A stretch of 64,000 nt of DNA from Isoetes taiwanensis (Eukaryota > Streptophyta > Lycopodiopsida > Isoetales > Isoetaceae), in assembly GCA_021234155.1 (NCBI GenBank), contig JAJEKV010000060.1, forward strand, positions 6,718,323 to 6,782,322, in the 5' to 3' direction. The notes beneath the pieces are model-generated. The model was not told the origin of the DNA, did not search any database, and saw nothing but the letters and a program-made list of their open reading frames with translations. The translations under genes were made by a program, and so were the position numbers. Below, one piece after another: positions 11,895-23,104 of the stretch. How positions within the stretch are numbered: the stretch's first letter is position 1; every line of letters begins with the position of its first letter.

Positions 11895-12925
11895 TTCCTC
11901 GCCATAGTGTCTTTGGTAACAAATAGCTTCAGTGTCTGGCCGAAGAGGATATAAACACTATACCCGCAACTTGATCTGGACAGGGAAATTGACAGGGACC
12001 TTGAGAAAATCGTTTGTGAAAGGGAACTTTTTATATATATGTATACGTGAAATACACTTTCCAAAAGTTTTGAATATGAAATATAAATTTTACACCAACC
12101 TCATTCAATATATATTGTGTTCTTATATCGCGATTATTGGTTCTATGTAATGATTGTTTTTACATTATGTGTGTGGTTTGCTATAATTTGCAATAATTTG
12201 TATGTATATACCACACAATTTAGGTGTGTATAACAGGTATGCATGAAATTTGCAAACCATCTACTTCGCCTCCTTCATGGTATATAATATCTATTACCTC
12301 GCAAGATGAACCATGTGGACTCTCGCAGGTGCCGAGCTAGAAATAGAACTTCAGACTACTTGATGTCGCTATGAACCCTCGGGTCCGGCTTCCTTATCCC
12401 TCGACCCTTGATGTTGTAATCCATCTTATATGGAATCCGTGAGCATGGTTTGTCTTCATGATCGACAGGATCTCAAAGATCACCAGAGCCTTCGGCCGAC
12501 GATGAAATCTGATTAGTTTTTAAGTTTATGTTCCATTGCACGCTATTTCAAGAAAATCGCTTACGCGATTTGAACCACGAAAATCTCTCGCTTTTGTAGC
12601 AACTTTTTGTTTGTCATATTTATCTCAGAAGCACTACAAGTTCAATGTTTAGGATTTCGCTTGTCAACTGATGGTGCTGTAATTAATAAGCAATTTCCTA
12701 CTTTTATTGCCGTAACATTCTATCATAATATGGCCACGGTATCTAATATTTGAATGCCTTTGCATTTCTGGGAACATAAAATGCAACTTCCTAGCCCGAA
12801 AATGAACTCGCAGTAAAGTGTGGTTAATTCAATATAATGGTCAATAAAAGGCTTATACCTACGCGATTTTGAATAATAATAGACATAATCCCAATTCTAA
12901 TTTCGAATGTTGGTTTTATTCCCTC
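11895..12925. other. Intergenic, AT-rich
   Basis: AT-rich sequence with runs such as tatatatatgtata near 12031-12046. No gene recognised on either strand. Confidence 0.45.
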
Positions 12926-12929
12926 GAGG

Positions 12930-14440
12930 GATGTTTCCATGGGGAGGGTGTGGGATGAGATTTGCGGTGGGCTGCGTAAACACCTCAATCGGGTGGAAGG
13001 GTAGCAAGTTGTCCATGGCGTGGAATTACCATTGCCAAGTCGGCGACTTTGTAGCACTCGCAGGTATATAGTGACCGGCGATGTTAGTTCCTAAGGGTAA
13101 GATACGCTGGATAAGATTGTTCGGAATTTTATGCGGGCGGGATGATGAAGGGCTTATTGTTAAAGTGGTTTGGTGGAAGTGTTCACGGAGGATGGGGGCT
13201 TGGCCATTCTCGATTTGCACCGTGATAAAAGTGCGTTGGTCTCCCCAAGTTTGTTTGAGCATTATGCAGATGGAGCATCTTCTTCCGGTGTATGCCATTA
13301 TTGCAAATTTCATTGTGTGGCATCGGGAAGCCGCCTGCGGTGATGTGGAGTTGCCCTCGCACCGCTTGTATGGTCTCCTTCTACGCATCCCTTTCTTTCT
13401 CATACCGGCGTTATGGCTTCGTGCTCTTCCAGCCTAGATTATTCTCGCTTTATCACCACTCTTCTCCTTCTTGTGGGTTCCTCTACCCCAAGACTTGCCC
13501 TTGGCCACCATGCATGCTCTGGACGCTAGTCTGCTTGAGGCGAAATGCCACCTTTGGAGGATTGGTATTGGGGTGGTCACTAGCTTCGTGAGTTCTTCGA
13601 GTCATTACCGAGGCGTTGACTCTGCCATATCTAGGAACAAGTATGAGTATTCCGCCACATACTCCATAGTCCCTTTTAGGATGATGTGGTGGTGCAGTTT
13701 CTGGAAGGTTCATCCTGATGTTGCGGTCTTCTTTGTTTTGTGTTGTCTTGTTATCGGGTGTCGGTTAATTATGACATTAATCGCCTTCGGCAAAGTGGTC
13801 TCGCAGCCTTCTGCCCCTGCGGCTTCTGGGCTTGATCGCACATGGAGGTCACTTCCACCAAAGGTTAGGTGCTTCCTGCGGGCGTGGTGCAATCAACAGA
13901 CGTAGGTGAATGCCCCTGTGAGTTAGTTTAGGCCTGCGTGAGCCCTCTCTCGCCTTGTTGTGGCTCTTCATCGCGGAGACCGTGGAGCACATATCCGGTT
14001 TTGCCGCCCTCACTCTGTAGGTTGCCCGATTAAGTTAGGGCTCGCTTCGTGTGAGATTTACCAGCCGCCAGCTTGCCGCCCATGTGTGGTATCCCTCGGG
14101 TGCTTACGCTTCCTTGTGGCGCTAAAGCCTTGCATCCGTATGGCCTAGTTGGTGTGGCTGGATTTGGAAGCCGGGCATGGCTAGGATCTTCTGTGGGATT
14201 CAAAGCACCGCGTTCTCTCGCATTCCTCGACTCGTACAAGTGCTTTTGGCTTCAAAGCTTTCCTCGTGTTCCCTTCGTAGATTAGTAGAGTCAAGTTTGC
14301 CACTGGCTGGACTTCTTGCGTTGTAAATGGTGATGGCCTGGCCAGGCCAAAGAAGAGTTGCAGCTTTTCAGAGTTTGTTGTGGAGTGTCGAGGTATCACT
14401 GCCTCTTTGGGGCGCTCCTTCCTCCTCACTCTTGCTTTGT
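12930..14440 (+). mobile_element. LINE (non-LTR retrotransposon) 3' half, degraded
   Basis: A GC-richer patch whose plus-strand frames spell the C-terminal part of a plant LINE ORF2. VWDEICGGLRKHLNR (from 12948) matches the RT thumb/connection segment. A KGKIRW-like piece followed by DDEGLIVKVVWWK (about 13096-13180) and then RRMG matches the region before the zinc-binding domain. LPPKVRCFL (13852-13878) and AETVEHI (13973-13993) are hallmarks of the zf-RVT domain, normally followed by an RNase H-like region. The pieces lie in shifting frames with many stops. The RT catalytic core (YADD) is not visible upstream, so the copy is truncated at its 5' end, as is common for LINEs. Terminus and target-site duplication were not resolved. 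Confidence 0.7.
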
Positions 14441-14444
14441 AAAT

Positions 14445-15850
14445 ACTATCTTTTAATATATTGATGACACAGCTTCTTCAAAACAATGGCGGGCTCCCCA
14501 TTCTAATCCAAAGAAATGATTTCCAACAACCTTCTATAGGAAGTAGGTGACGATGTCGCCTCGTAACAAAAGGGTATTGTCTTTTATAGGTGAAACCGGA
14601 ATTACATATGCAAATAATCTCTTAATCATCACCGTACATTACGCTCCCATGGGATGATCATCCTGCCCTTTCAATTGAATGGCCCCAATGAAGAGCCCCA
14701 TAGCCTATTAAAAGAAGATCAAGAAGCCTTACAAATGACTTGTACAAAACAAAAACGGATGTCTTTTTGCATCTCACCTTCATATAATTATCCAGATTCA
14801 TACCTTCGTTCTCACTGCTTTTGCAAGGTCTCTACCTTTGCTCCAAAAGTGAAAGGTTTGCCGAAGTGGCAATAGATTATTAGGAATATCAAAGCCTTGC
14901 TTCTATCAATTAATATAGCTATGTCCATCCTAATAAGCAAACATTAACCTTAATAAGCATTTGTTGCAGATTAGCCCTCCCAGTTGCAATCCCGGATAGT
15001 ACCAAAGTAAAAACCTGCAGTACCAATGTGTTACATGTAGAAGTAGACCTTAGTCACATGATGGTCATGCCAACTTTCAATGTCAATTACTGTGGAGACA
15101 TCCCACTTAGAGTTTAGACATTCAAAATTTCAGTAGAATAAATCGCTGCATCATTCTCATTAGCAACTCGATTTGCACTTGAATGTGTCATAGGTGTTCT
15201 AGGCAACCACTCTATTATGTTTTTATTTATTTCATCATTTTTTAGTGGCATAAAGATTGTCGTGCATGTTTCTTTAATTTGTAACCTCATAGAATATCTC
15301 TTACCATCAATCCCCTTTAAGAAGCCCTCTTCCACATCCGATTACCCAGACATTTATGGCCGAACTTATGTTCTTCAAGATTATTTCGGAGTGCTCAAGG
15401 AAGCAGGCACAATTTGAGGACGTTTATCTCGCGAAACTACATATAAAAATTGGAGAATATCCCTCTAGCACAACAATGAGTCTCTCAAATTCTCTGTGCG
15501 GTCTGGTTCTCATGTTTATGATTCACACCACCATCTAGATGCCATATCATAGTTGGTGGGTGCGTTTCACATTGTCAAGCGTAAGTATGGGCGTCTATTT
15601 ATGGGACCTTTATAGACTCGCAGCTATACTATTTTGTATATCTATGGAATGGTGCATGCCAAAATAATTTTTATGTGCATACTGAGGATGCAACATCTCT
15701 GTGTCTAATGTTCCCATAATGGTGATGTTAATCGTTAGTGTAGTGGATGAATCAAGATTGTAATTATAATTTATGTGGTGTACCCTATTCCATAATGTTC
15801 ATGTGATTGGCATGGTGCTAGATTACATTACTAACTTTTGCTTTACTACT
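14445..15850. other. Intergenic, no recognisable gene
   Basis: Short ORFs on both strands around 15114-15538 have no known motif. Nothing else supported. Confidence 0.45.
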
Positions 15851-15856
15851 CTGAAT

Positions 15857-15968
15857 ATTTGTCAAGTCCACAATCCCTTGGGGGCCTTGTGTGATTTTGT
15901 ATGTGGAATTTGGGTATTTGTCAAGTCCACATATCCCTTGGGGGCCTTGTGTGATTTTGTATGTGGTT
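15857..15968 (+). repeat. Two tandem copies of a 59-bp unit
   Basis: gtcaagtccac begins at 15861 and again at 15920. The unit continues as cccttgggggccttgtg then tgattttgtatgtgg in both copies with only two or three differences. Confidence 0.85.
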
Positions 15969-16158
15969 TTTGCAATATTTATTGTTACTGCTTTGTTAGA
16001 GTCCCTTAGAGTCATGAATCTTAGTGTCATCTATGTATAAGTGGTTTTGCATAATTTATTGTTGCAGTTGTAGTTGTGTTTGCATGTTCAACACTGCATT
16101 TCTTTATTTTTAAGTGGTTCAATACCACTTGCTTTGCGTTATTTTGGAATGATTTTAG

Positions 16159-16290
16159 ATTGGCACCCAAGTCAAGTTACAATTGAAGAGCTCAAAGAGA
16201 AGCTCCAGACTGTCGAAGGTGATGAGATCAGGTTGGGAGACCAGCCAAAATTGCTCATAAAGGGCCAAATTCAAAGTAAAACGGGTCGAT
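16159..16290 (+). pseudogene. Ubiquitin-like-domain fragment (possible exon)
   Basis: After a possible splice acceptor (gattttag, ending 16158) the frame reads DWHPSQVTIEELKEKLQTVE, then GDEIRLGDQPKLLIKGQIQS. The pattern T-I-x-x-L-K-x-x-L-x-x-x-x-G, then Q-x-x-L-L-I-K-G-Q, fits strand 2, the helix and strand 3 of a ubiquitin-like (Ubl/BAG-N-type) fold, where Q-x-L-I-x-x-G-K is usual. The open frame continues to 16382. No other exon of the same protein was found nearby, so this is a lone fragment, real or decayed. The alternative is chance resemblance in a 44-codon stretch. Confidence 0.35.
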
Positions 16291-16614
16291 TTGCCTTGGG
16301 AAGAGCCGGATTCAAAGAAATTGAAGTCTTTCTAGAGCTGCCTCGATTGTGCCAGAATGAATCGTTCATTTTTTTTTGTTGATGCTTGTTATGCTTTGTT
16401 ATATTTTATGCTTTGTGAGATTTCTAATAATTAGTAGAAGGCTATGACTCTAGCATTAATAACATATGTAGGGATCTTCAGCAAATATAGCTGTGGAAGG
16501 ATTGATTAGGGGAGTTACCTGCTAATGCAAGGCCTTGGAGATCGCGATGAAAGATCTAAGATCGCGTTTTCGTGGGGTTTTACCAACCTATTTTGTGATT
16601 TCAGGGTCAGGATC

Positions 16615-16711
16615 AACCAAACCAAACCAAAACCAAAATTAAACCAAAACCAAAACCAAAAACCAAAACCAAAACCAAAACCAAAACCAAAACCAAAACT
16701 AAAACCAAAAC
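16615..16711. repeat. (CCAAAA)n microsatellite, (TTTTGG)n on the minus strand
   Basis: About sixteen tandem units of ccaaaa or one-base variants (ccaaa, ccaaaaa, and taaaa once). The minus strand is therefore regularly spaced GG runs separated by T4. It also explains the FGFGFG / FWFWFW translation on the minus strand, which is not a protein. Confidence 0.95.
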
Positions 16712-17044
16712 GAATCGGGTAGCTACTGTGGCTATACAGAAATTGCCCGCTGGATCGGGTGGTCGCGATAATGTACTGCCCTTCAGATAATTTCCACCTC
16801 CTCATGGCGAAATTGACCACATAATTCTTCCTTTCACCGCAGAGTCGGCGGTGAGGTCTTCCTCGATAGAGAAGGCGTCTTCTGCCGACAAGCATGCCGT
16901 GAGGGATGCGAAATTGACAAGGCATCCTCAAAATGAACTAGCGTCGGGCCGTCAGTACCGTCTAACCGACGCGTCAAAGGATGCCCTCCGGCCAGATGTG
17001 CATCATTTGAGTGAAAACCCATTCACCCTCAGCTTGTAGCAGAG

Positions 17045-19465
17045 TGTCACTCGGCCACTTCAAGACCTACAATATGGAGGCTCAGGCGATGTGCTCAGAA
17101 TCATACCGGTATTCAATGGACCTTCACCGCTAAATGCAAAAGAACCGGCCATTTACCGTGGACCTAGGTAATCAGGATATCTTCCTGGGCATAGCACGCA
17201 TACGTAGGCTGGCGACGGAACATTGTCATTCCATTGAGTCAGGCTCCCACCGACTGTAGCAAGATTCCCTAAAGCCGTAATCTTCTTAAGGGCAATCGAA
17301 AGCATTGCCCGCGGAGAATGATGGTAGATTGGACCGGCATGAGCTTTTGACTCAGCTTCGGGTACGTAATGGATCCGCAACAAATTCTGGTCTTTCCGCG
17401 TCAGAATCAAGATGCATTAGGGAGCTGATTGTGCTAGGATAGGGATTATCAGCTCCAAAATAAGGGGCTTATCGACCGGGTATGGCACCTCTAATGAGGT
17501 TCTTTTGCTTTATGTCTCATGGCTACGCTTGACCTTATGGGTTAGCTTTGACGCTTTATATTAGACAGGAACTGGAACCGGTAAGGCCGTAACAACGATT
17601 TTGGAAATAACCGGATCTAAAAATAGGAATAGGCCAAGGCAAGTAGAAACGTATAAGGGACTAGAAAGCAATAGTCGGGCATTAAAATCAATCAAGCACA
17701 ACCAAAGCACTGGCCTCGATAGAAGGCAAAAGATGTGACAAACCGCACTGGCCTTTCAATAGAAGGTCGCTAGTAAAACAAGCTTAATTCAGGCCGGGCT
17801 GAACTGAGCCTCAAGCTTCCTTAACTGGAAGCACGGGAGAATTGGAACGACTAAGAAACGACTCGAAACCTAATCTACTTCCAAAAATTCGCTGGAGCCG
17901 CAAGACTCCATCGAACCGACACCTACCGAGAAGAAGTCAGGAATCCAGATCCTAAGCTTAAAACTAGAGCTGGGCCCTTATAGAGAAATGTCATGCAAGC
18001 ATTGTAATCAACCTCTTTAGATAAATCTCCGCATTATAATGCCATCGATCAGCATGTATAGAAGAAAATATGTCTTTATTCAATCAACTTTTAGCTCCGC
18101 ATAATATTTCCTTATTAGATTAAGTTTTTCTCATGTCAAGATCTCTAGGATCTCTCGACTCAATTTCTAGCATTATCATTCCGACACATTGCACTTTCTA
18201 GCCCGCGATTTGGCTCCCTTCAATGACATTCTACTTGCTCCTTTTTTGTTTAAAGTTGGTGGTCCGCTAACCCACTTCATCATTTAGCCACATTTGTATA
18301 GCGCTTGTTCTATTGCGTTACGCATCCGGTCAATTTGGCTGGCCATTTCCATCAATGAAGGAATTGATGGTCAACAAACAAGCCCAAAGGAATTTGTTGA
18401 CGACACGCGATTCCCGTGTATTCTTCGGGCAAGGACGCGAAAGTCGGATAATTTTGTCCCTGCGGTGGCGATTTCGATATTAGAAGTTGCCCAAGCGCAT
18501 TGTTCATGGCTAATTGACGCAAATCGAGAATGTTTTAGTATATATTGATTTAATTTGTGAAAACTTCTTGTGAATGCAACAATTCTAAATTACAATTTGT
18601 TGCCGAGGCCCATATTCAAACATATGCATGAGAAAATCACGAATCTAATAGAGGCCATTTGAAGATTTTGATCTCCTTCGTGAGTCATGTGCATTTGTCG
18701 CAATCTCGATTTACTTCGCAGCCTATCCACATGCTCGATTTAAGAGTTTGAGTGATTAGAAATTAAGAAGCAGAGCACTATTAAGGAGAAGAGCATTCTT
18801 AGAATTTTGGGAAAAAATCAAAGTATTTTATAAACACCCCTAAATATTAAGTGGTATTCTTGCAATTTTCCTTTATCGTAACCTTATAATTTTTTGTTCC
18901 TCGGTTGCATCATGCTTCAATGATATCATTATGACGATATTATCTTTGGCATGATACAATAGTTAATATATGCTTTGAAAGCATTATCTTCTAACTAAGA
19001 GCAAAAGTGCATAAAACAATTGTTGACCATGTATTCGTTGAGAAATAAATATAGCCTTTAGAACGTGTAGAGTGGTAATGAGCAACTTATCAGGTTGTTA
19101 TAATAGTAGTTTCGAACAATTCTCGAATAGTAATCTCGAACAACTTTAGAACTTTTCTTTTCGAAGCTTCAGTCAATGACAAAAACTCTTCTGTGCTTGT
19201 CTTAAAAAAGATAATGACCAAAAGATATAGTAATGGCAAATGTAGAGTCCTAGATCCTAAAGGATGTCTAAATTTGATGCATGTGAAATTCTAAGAAGCT
19301 CTCAGAGGGTTTGGTTGAACAACTAAGCCTCAATGGCGGGAGGATCTACCAAAGTCTTGTGAATTTTCCCTTTTTTTGCATCCTATCTAACATTTGTGGA
19401 AGATTTTTTAAAAATTGAAATTATTAGCCTTTTGGCAAATATTCGCCATACACCCAACACTAATC
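17045..19465. other. Intergenic, no recognisable gene
   Basis: GC content is higher in 16840-17960 than in 18000-19460, but neither half holds an identifiable gene. Short ORFs at 17153-17410 (minus) and 18294-18548 (plus) show no motif. Confidence 0.45.
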
Positions 19466-20080
19466 ATACAGGGTCAAAGCATGTTGGTCTTGGTGGCCAC
19501 TTGAGCTCTATGGCAATTTTCATCCCACCTGTAGAAGAAGGAATGCACATGTGCTTCTTCCATGATGTAATGTAGAACGCAGAAGAGTTCTTGCTGGTCC
19601 CCGACCGCAAATTTGGGAACACTCAGCACAAACGATTCTCTCAGAGGGTCATGGGGCGTTAAGAATGGTCGGGACCTAGCTACTGCTCTACTCATGTCAA
19701 GGTAAACCATTGGATTCTACAGTTTTTGTGCAACAATTTGTTATTCTAGATAAGAATGATTCAAGAAACTTGCCGGAATGCATAGAGGACATAGAGACTA
19801 TGTTTACACGTAAAGGCATGTTAGAATAGATCCAGGCCATCTAACCAACCATGATGTGTCACGTAGTGACATTTCTTTTAAAGAATGTTGATCAAAATTG
19901 TTGAACGGGTGCAAAACTTTCTTCTATGTTTTACTCGACGGTTTTGCATTTTCACCCACGCTTTTGTTGTTCTTACCCACAATTTTGCTGTTTTTAGTGG
20001 AGGCACATTGACAGCCCAAAATTACAAGTGGAAGATCTCTCCCTTATATGGAATTTATGGACCATTTATGTAGTAGGAGA

Positions 20081-20570
20081 GCTAACATCTACATTTGTCC
20101 CTTCAAGCGTCTTAAATATCATCCACTGTCATGTTTGAACCAAAGAAAATATACAGTGTTTTCATGGACTTAGCTTGTTTTTTCTGTGTTATTATGTTAA
20201 AGCCAAAGTGAAGGAAAAAACACAAGTAGTTTTTCAGATTTTACGCTGGTTCAAACATGTTGGATGATATTTAAGACGCTCGAGGCCCCATGTGGAGATA
20301 ATAAAGTTCTATCATGCAGACCCCACTAATGAGCTAAGAATTTATGCAGTAGAAGAGCTGACATCTGCATTTGTTGGAGCCCTTGTAGAGATAATAAAGT
20401 GCTATAACACACACCCCACCAAAGAGCTATGTATTAAAGAAGCTTCTACAAAGACCTTCTACAGAATTGCAAGTAGAAGGTCTTTCCCTTGTACAAAATT
20501 TATGGACCAGGTCTTTCCCTTATACAGTAAGCACTAGGAGAACTGACATCTACATTTGTTGGGCCGTTGT
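20081..20570 (+). repeat. Repeated promoter modules upstream of the chitinase gene
   Basis: The module gctgacatctacatttgttg, preceded by agtaggaga or a close variant, occurs near 20080 (as gctaacatctacatttgt), 20358 and 20546. The module gagataataaag followed by ctat and caccccacc/aaagagcta occurs near 20295 and 20389 (spacing about 94). The second duplicated locus has only one of each (near 56247 and 56282), so the expansion is specific to this promoter. Confidence 0.7.
20106..20280. mobile_element. MITE-like inverted-repeat element, 175 bp
   Basis: The left end agcgtcttaaatatcatcca (20106-20125) is the exact reverse complement of the right end tggatgatatttaagacgct (20261-20280). The inner parts atgtttgaacca and tggttcaaacat also pair, giving terminal inverted repeats of roughly 35 bp around a non-coding core. 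The segment is absent from the other chitinase locus, where the surrounding promoter module is continuous. A clear target-site duplication is not visible, so the superfamily cannot be named. Confidence 0.75.
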
Positions 20571-20873
20571 CAAATTCCCTTCAATGCTTGGATGAAGGGC
20601 TGGGATTGCGCCATGTAGAGAAGGGGCTGTATAAGGCACCCTTACCAAAGAGCTCAACTTAAGTGGCCTACTGAAACAGCCAGGAGCCCATTTATTTTTG
20701 CGCAGATCTAACCTTTCACTACTGCAATATCATGATAAACAGTCTTCTGACTGTGCCAGCACATTATGCCTCATATCATTTAAACTGTTTAGTCCTAGAC
20801 CGAACGGCTGGGATTCAAAATTGCCGAGGACCTGCCGGTTAAGAAATCAAAGGTGTTGTTGTTGCTTTCTTCT

Positions 20874-20881
20874 TATATATA
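20874..20881 (+). promoter_or_regulatory. TATA box of the chitinase gene
   Basis: TATATATA, in the context ttctTATATATAGAAA, is conserved in the same place in the duplicated locus (56397-56405). It lies only 40 bases upstream of the start codon (48 in the other copy). Confidence 0.65.
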
Positions 20882-20892
20882 GAAACTAAACC

Positions 20893-20907
20893 ATGGGCAG
20901 CACCTAA
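20893..20907 (+). promoter_or_regulatory. Upstream ATG mini-ORF (4 codons), possibly outside the transcript
   Basis: atg ggc agc acc taa precedes the chitinase start by six bases. The duplicated locus has catagg here, so no upstream ATG. With the TATA box at 20874, a usual plant transcription start about 30 bases downstream would fall near 20905, which would leave this mini-ORF untranscribed. Confidence 0.35.
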
Positions 20908-20913
20908 ACGGAC

Positions 20914-21816
20914 ATGGCTATGGGGGCCAAGCGTCTTTGCATAGCAATTGCAATTCAGCTGTTAGTTTTGAATTCAGTAGTGCACGCCAATAGGCAAATA
21001 GCCACATATTGGGGCCAGAATGGCGACGAAGGCAGCCTCGCTAGCGCCTGCGATTCTGGCGATTATGACATAATAATGCTATCCTTTCTCGACCAATTTG
21101 GCGGAGGCCAGGATGCCCAGCTACATCTGGCAGGCCACTGCGAGTCCGGGGGCTGCAAAGCCCTCAGTTCGGAGATTAGCACCTGCCAAAGCAACGGCAT
21201 CAAAATTTTGCTATCTTTAGGTGGCGGCGGTGATGCAAGCTACAAACTCACTGATTCTAGCGATGCCAGCAGCGTCGCTAACTACATTTGGGATAACTAT
21301 TTTAGCGGTAGCGCCTCTGGCCCCCTTGGCTCCGCTGTTTTAGACGGTATTGACCTTGACATCGAGTCTGGGGACACCCCTGACCTGTACGTCGACCTGG
21401 TCAATAACCTCAGATCTCTTGCTGGTTCTAAAAAATTATACATAAGTGCAGCTCCTGGATGTTCTTACCCCGTTGCTAACAATTCTAACCTTGGCTCTGC
21501 CCTTCTTACCCCTAGCCTCTTTGATTATGTTTATGTCCAATTTTATGAAGATGATGAATGCGAATATAATGGGGACACCTCTAACCTCATTTCTTCGTGG
21601 AATGAGTGGAACTCTAGCTTGCCCAATACATCAATCTTCATGGGCCTCCCTGCTTCTCGTGATGCTGCTAAATCTGGCTTCATATCTAGCGATGTTCTTA
21701 AGTCTGACGTGCTCCCTACTATCAATGGTTTTTCTAATTATGGTGGGGTCATGCTCTGGTCTGTTTATTATGATCGAAAGACTTCTTACGCTTCCAATAT
21801 TCGTTCCTCTGTCTGA
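20914..21816 (+). CDS. Class III chitinase (GH18, hevamine-type), secreted
   Basis: An intact, intronless 300-codon gene for an acidic endochitinase that cleaves beta-1,4 GlcNAc bonds of fungal wall chitin; plants use it in defence. Residues 1-25 form a signal peptide (basic AKRLC, hydrophobic core, cleavage after VVHA). The mature protein starts near IATYWGQNGDEG, the family's first barrel strand. SLGG (101-104) is the second GH18 signature. DGIDLDIE (144-151) is the catalytic DxxDxDxE with acid/base Glu151 intact. VQFY (208-211) and LWSVYYD (281-287) supply Tyr211 and Trp282, equivalent to the substrate-site Tyr and Trp of hevamine. Six cysteines (46/91, 76/81, 183/216) match the three hevamine disulfides. 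The length is normal for the family. The start at 20914 is chosen because both loci share ATGGCTATGGGG; the in-frame ATG at 20920 would serve as well. No KDEL-type or vacuolar extension is seen, so secretion to the apoplast is likely. A TATA box lies 40 bp upstream. Confidence 0.95.
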   Translation: MAMGAKRLCIAIAIQLLVLNSVVHANRQIATYWGQNGDEGSLASACDSGDYDIIMLSFLDQFGGGQDAQLHLAGHCESGGCKALSSEISTCQSNGIKILLSLGGGGDASYKLTDSSDASSVANYIWDNYFSGSASGPLGSAVLDGIDLDIESGDTPDLYVDLVNNLRSLAGSKKLYISAAPGCSYPVANNSNLGSALLTPSLFDYVYVQFYEDDECEYNGDTSNLISSWNEWNSSLPNTSIFMGLPASRDAAKSGFISSDVLKSDVLPTINGFSNYGGVMLWSVYYDRKTSYASNIRSSV

Positions 21817-21936
21817 TCCACACATGGGCATTTGATTAGACATTATATGCAATAAGATGTGCTAATGACTTGTGGCATTTGAAAGGCCATCTTGGTAGTG
21901 TTTAATAAGATTGATAGTACTTATAAATACATTATT

Positions 21937-21942
21937 AATAAA
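21937..21942 (+). promoter_or_regulatory. Possible polyadenylation signal
   Basis: AATAAA, 121 bases after the chitinase stop codon, within conserved 3' flank. Plant signals are loose, so this is only a candidate. Confidence 0.35.
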
Positions 21943-22004
21943 TTTCCATCTTCTACATCTAGACCATCTTGTGAACAATTATATCCAATACAAGAATTTA
22001 GCGC

Positions 22005-23100
22005 TGACGGAGCCATCGCCTTGTGTTCCATTGGAAGATAAAACCCACATACGACATCTTTTGTTTCGAACTACATACAATAATATTTTCAATGGGTGTG
22101 CTTATGTAGTTGTCTCCAAAACTTAATAAGGAAATGATAGATGATATTTGTATAAGCTATAATGGTGGTTCGCTGCCCCTAGAATTGAACCTGTGCTGCT
22201 CCATCGCACACATTGTCCGCCGGTGTAGGGGAGCTGTATGAAATCAAGGTTCGCTTACATTGTCGCCGCAAAGTGAATGCGGGAGGTTTCTTTCTTTCCC
22301 CCACCTTCTTTTATTTCTTGGGAGGAGAATTACATGTACGACCTTTGGTCATGGAAGGAGCTCCCTTATAGACAACATTAAGCTAGCCTTTGTCTTATTG
22401 TTCTCTTAAGAGAATCAGACATCTTCTTTTATGGCGACCGCCGGTGATAAAGTTGTCCACGCCAAGACTTCCCCACCGCATAATTCAATCATAAGCAATT
22501 TTATCGAATGCGTAAGTCCGCGAAATGTTGAACGTTGTTGAGCACGCTGGCCGTAGAGTGAGTTGATCAAGTGAGTATCACACCACCTTTTGTCCGGGTT
22601 GATCAAGAAATCAACACGGATATAAGTGGATGTTGTCTTTTGTTGTAACCTTTCTGGAGTAGTTTGACTCGAATTTTGGAACTTATCAGATAACAAGGCC
22701 ATCATGACAATTTTGCATTTTAACCAGGTCTCGTCATTTCTTTGGGATGGCGATATCATGTTGGGCTTCAAGCAAAGCCTATGCCGTGGCAATGATGAAG
22801 TCTTCGGTGGAGCCGCAAAGTCCGTTGCTTCGCCACCGTGCGGCCCTACATGCAAGATTTCCGCCGCCTAATTTGTCGCATTAATTCTTTGGCGGGTTTG
22901 TGTAATCCGGAAAGGAGTCTCCGCGAATCGTCGCTTCGCTACGGATAAAAGCATGTTACGTGTATTAAACGCGCAGATTTTGACATAACGTTTCGTTACA
23001 GCTATCATAGCTAATCCATTAACGCCAAAATAATGTACCAACCAATCAATTCCGGGTCCACAATCTAAAACAAACAAGAACAAGCACTACCACGCCGCCG
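22005..23100. other. Intergenic with one unrecognised minus-strand ORF
   Basis: The ORF 22415-22855 (minus, 146 codons) is the longest here. It is rich in Ser/Thr/Arg, has no motif I recognise and no identifiable neighbour in the same direction. It may be decayed transposon sequence. Nothing else is supported. Confidence 0.35.
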
Positions 23101-23104
23101 TTCT

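Larger units (their letters stand above)
19470..22000. repeat. Segmental duplication, copy 1 (with intact chitinase)
   Basis: Homology with 56128-57560 begins at agggtcaaagcatgttggtc and continues through ggtggccacttgagct, the TATA region, the chitinase coding region and the 3' flank to about cttgtgaacaattata (near 21980). Compared with the other copy, this one has extra DNA at about 19805-20030, a MITE-like insert at 20106-20280, and repeated promoter modules. Confidence 0.85.

Noticed and set aside
15857-15968. CRISPR-like pair of repeats
   Set aside because: Two directly adjoining 59-bp copies with no spacers, in plant DNA: a simple tandem duplication.
16515-16931. 138-codon minus-strand ORF with Phe-Gly and Phe-Trp repeats
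   Set aside because: It is the translation of the (TTTTGG)n microsatellite plus flanks, not a low-complexity protein with a role.
21446-21852. Alternative-frame and antisense ORFs inside the chitinase gene
   Set aside because: Shadows of the real gene; no independent motif or start context.
22161-22240. Possible tRNA-like text (ggttcg...gaacc)
   Set aside because: No cloverleaf could be drawn: acceptor and anticodon stems do not pair.
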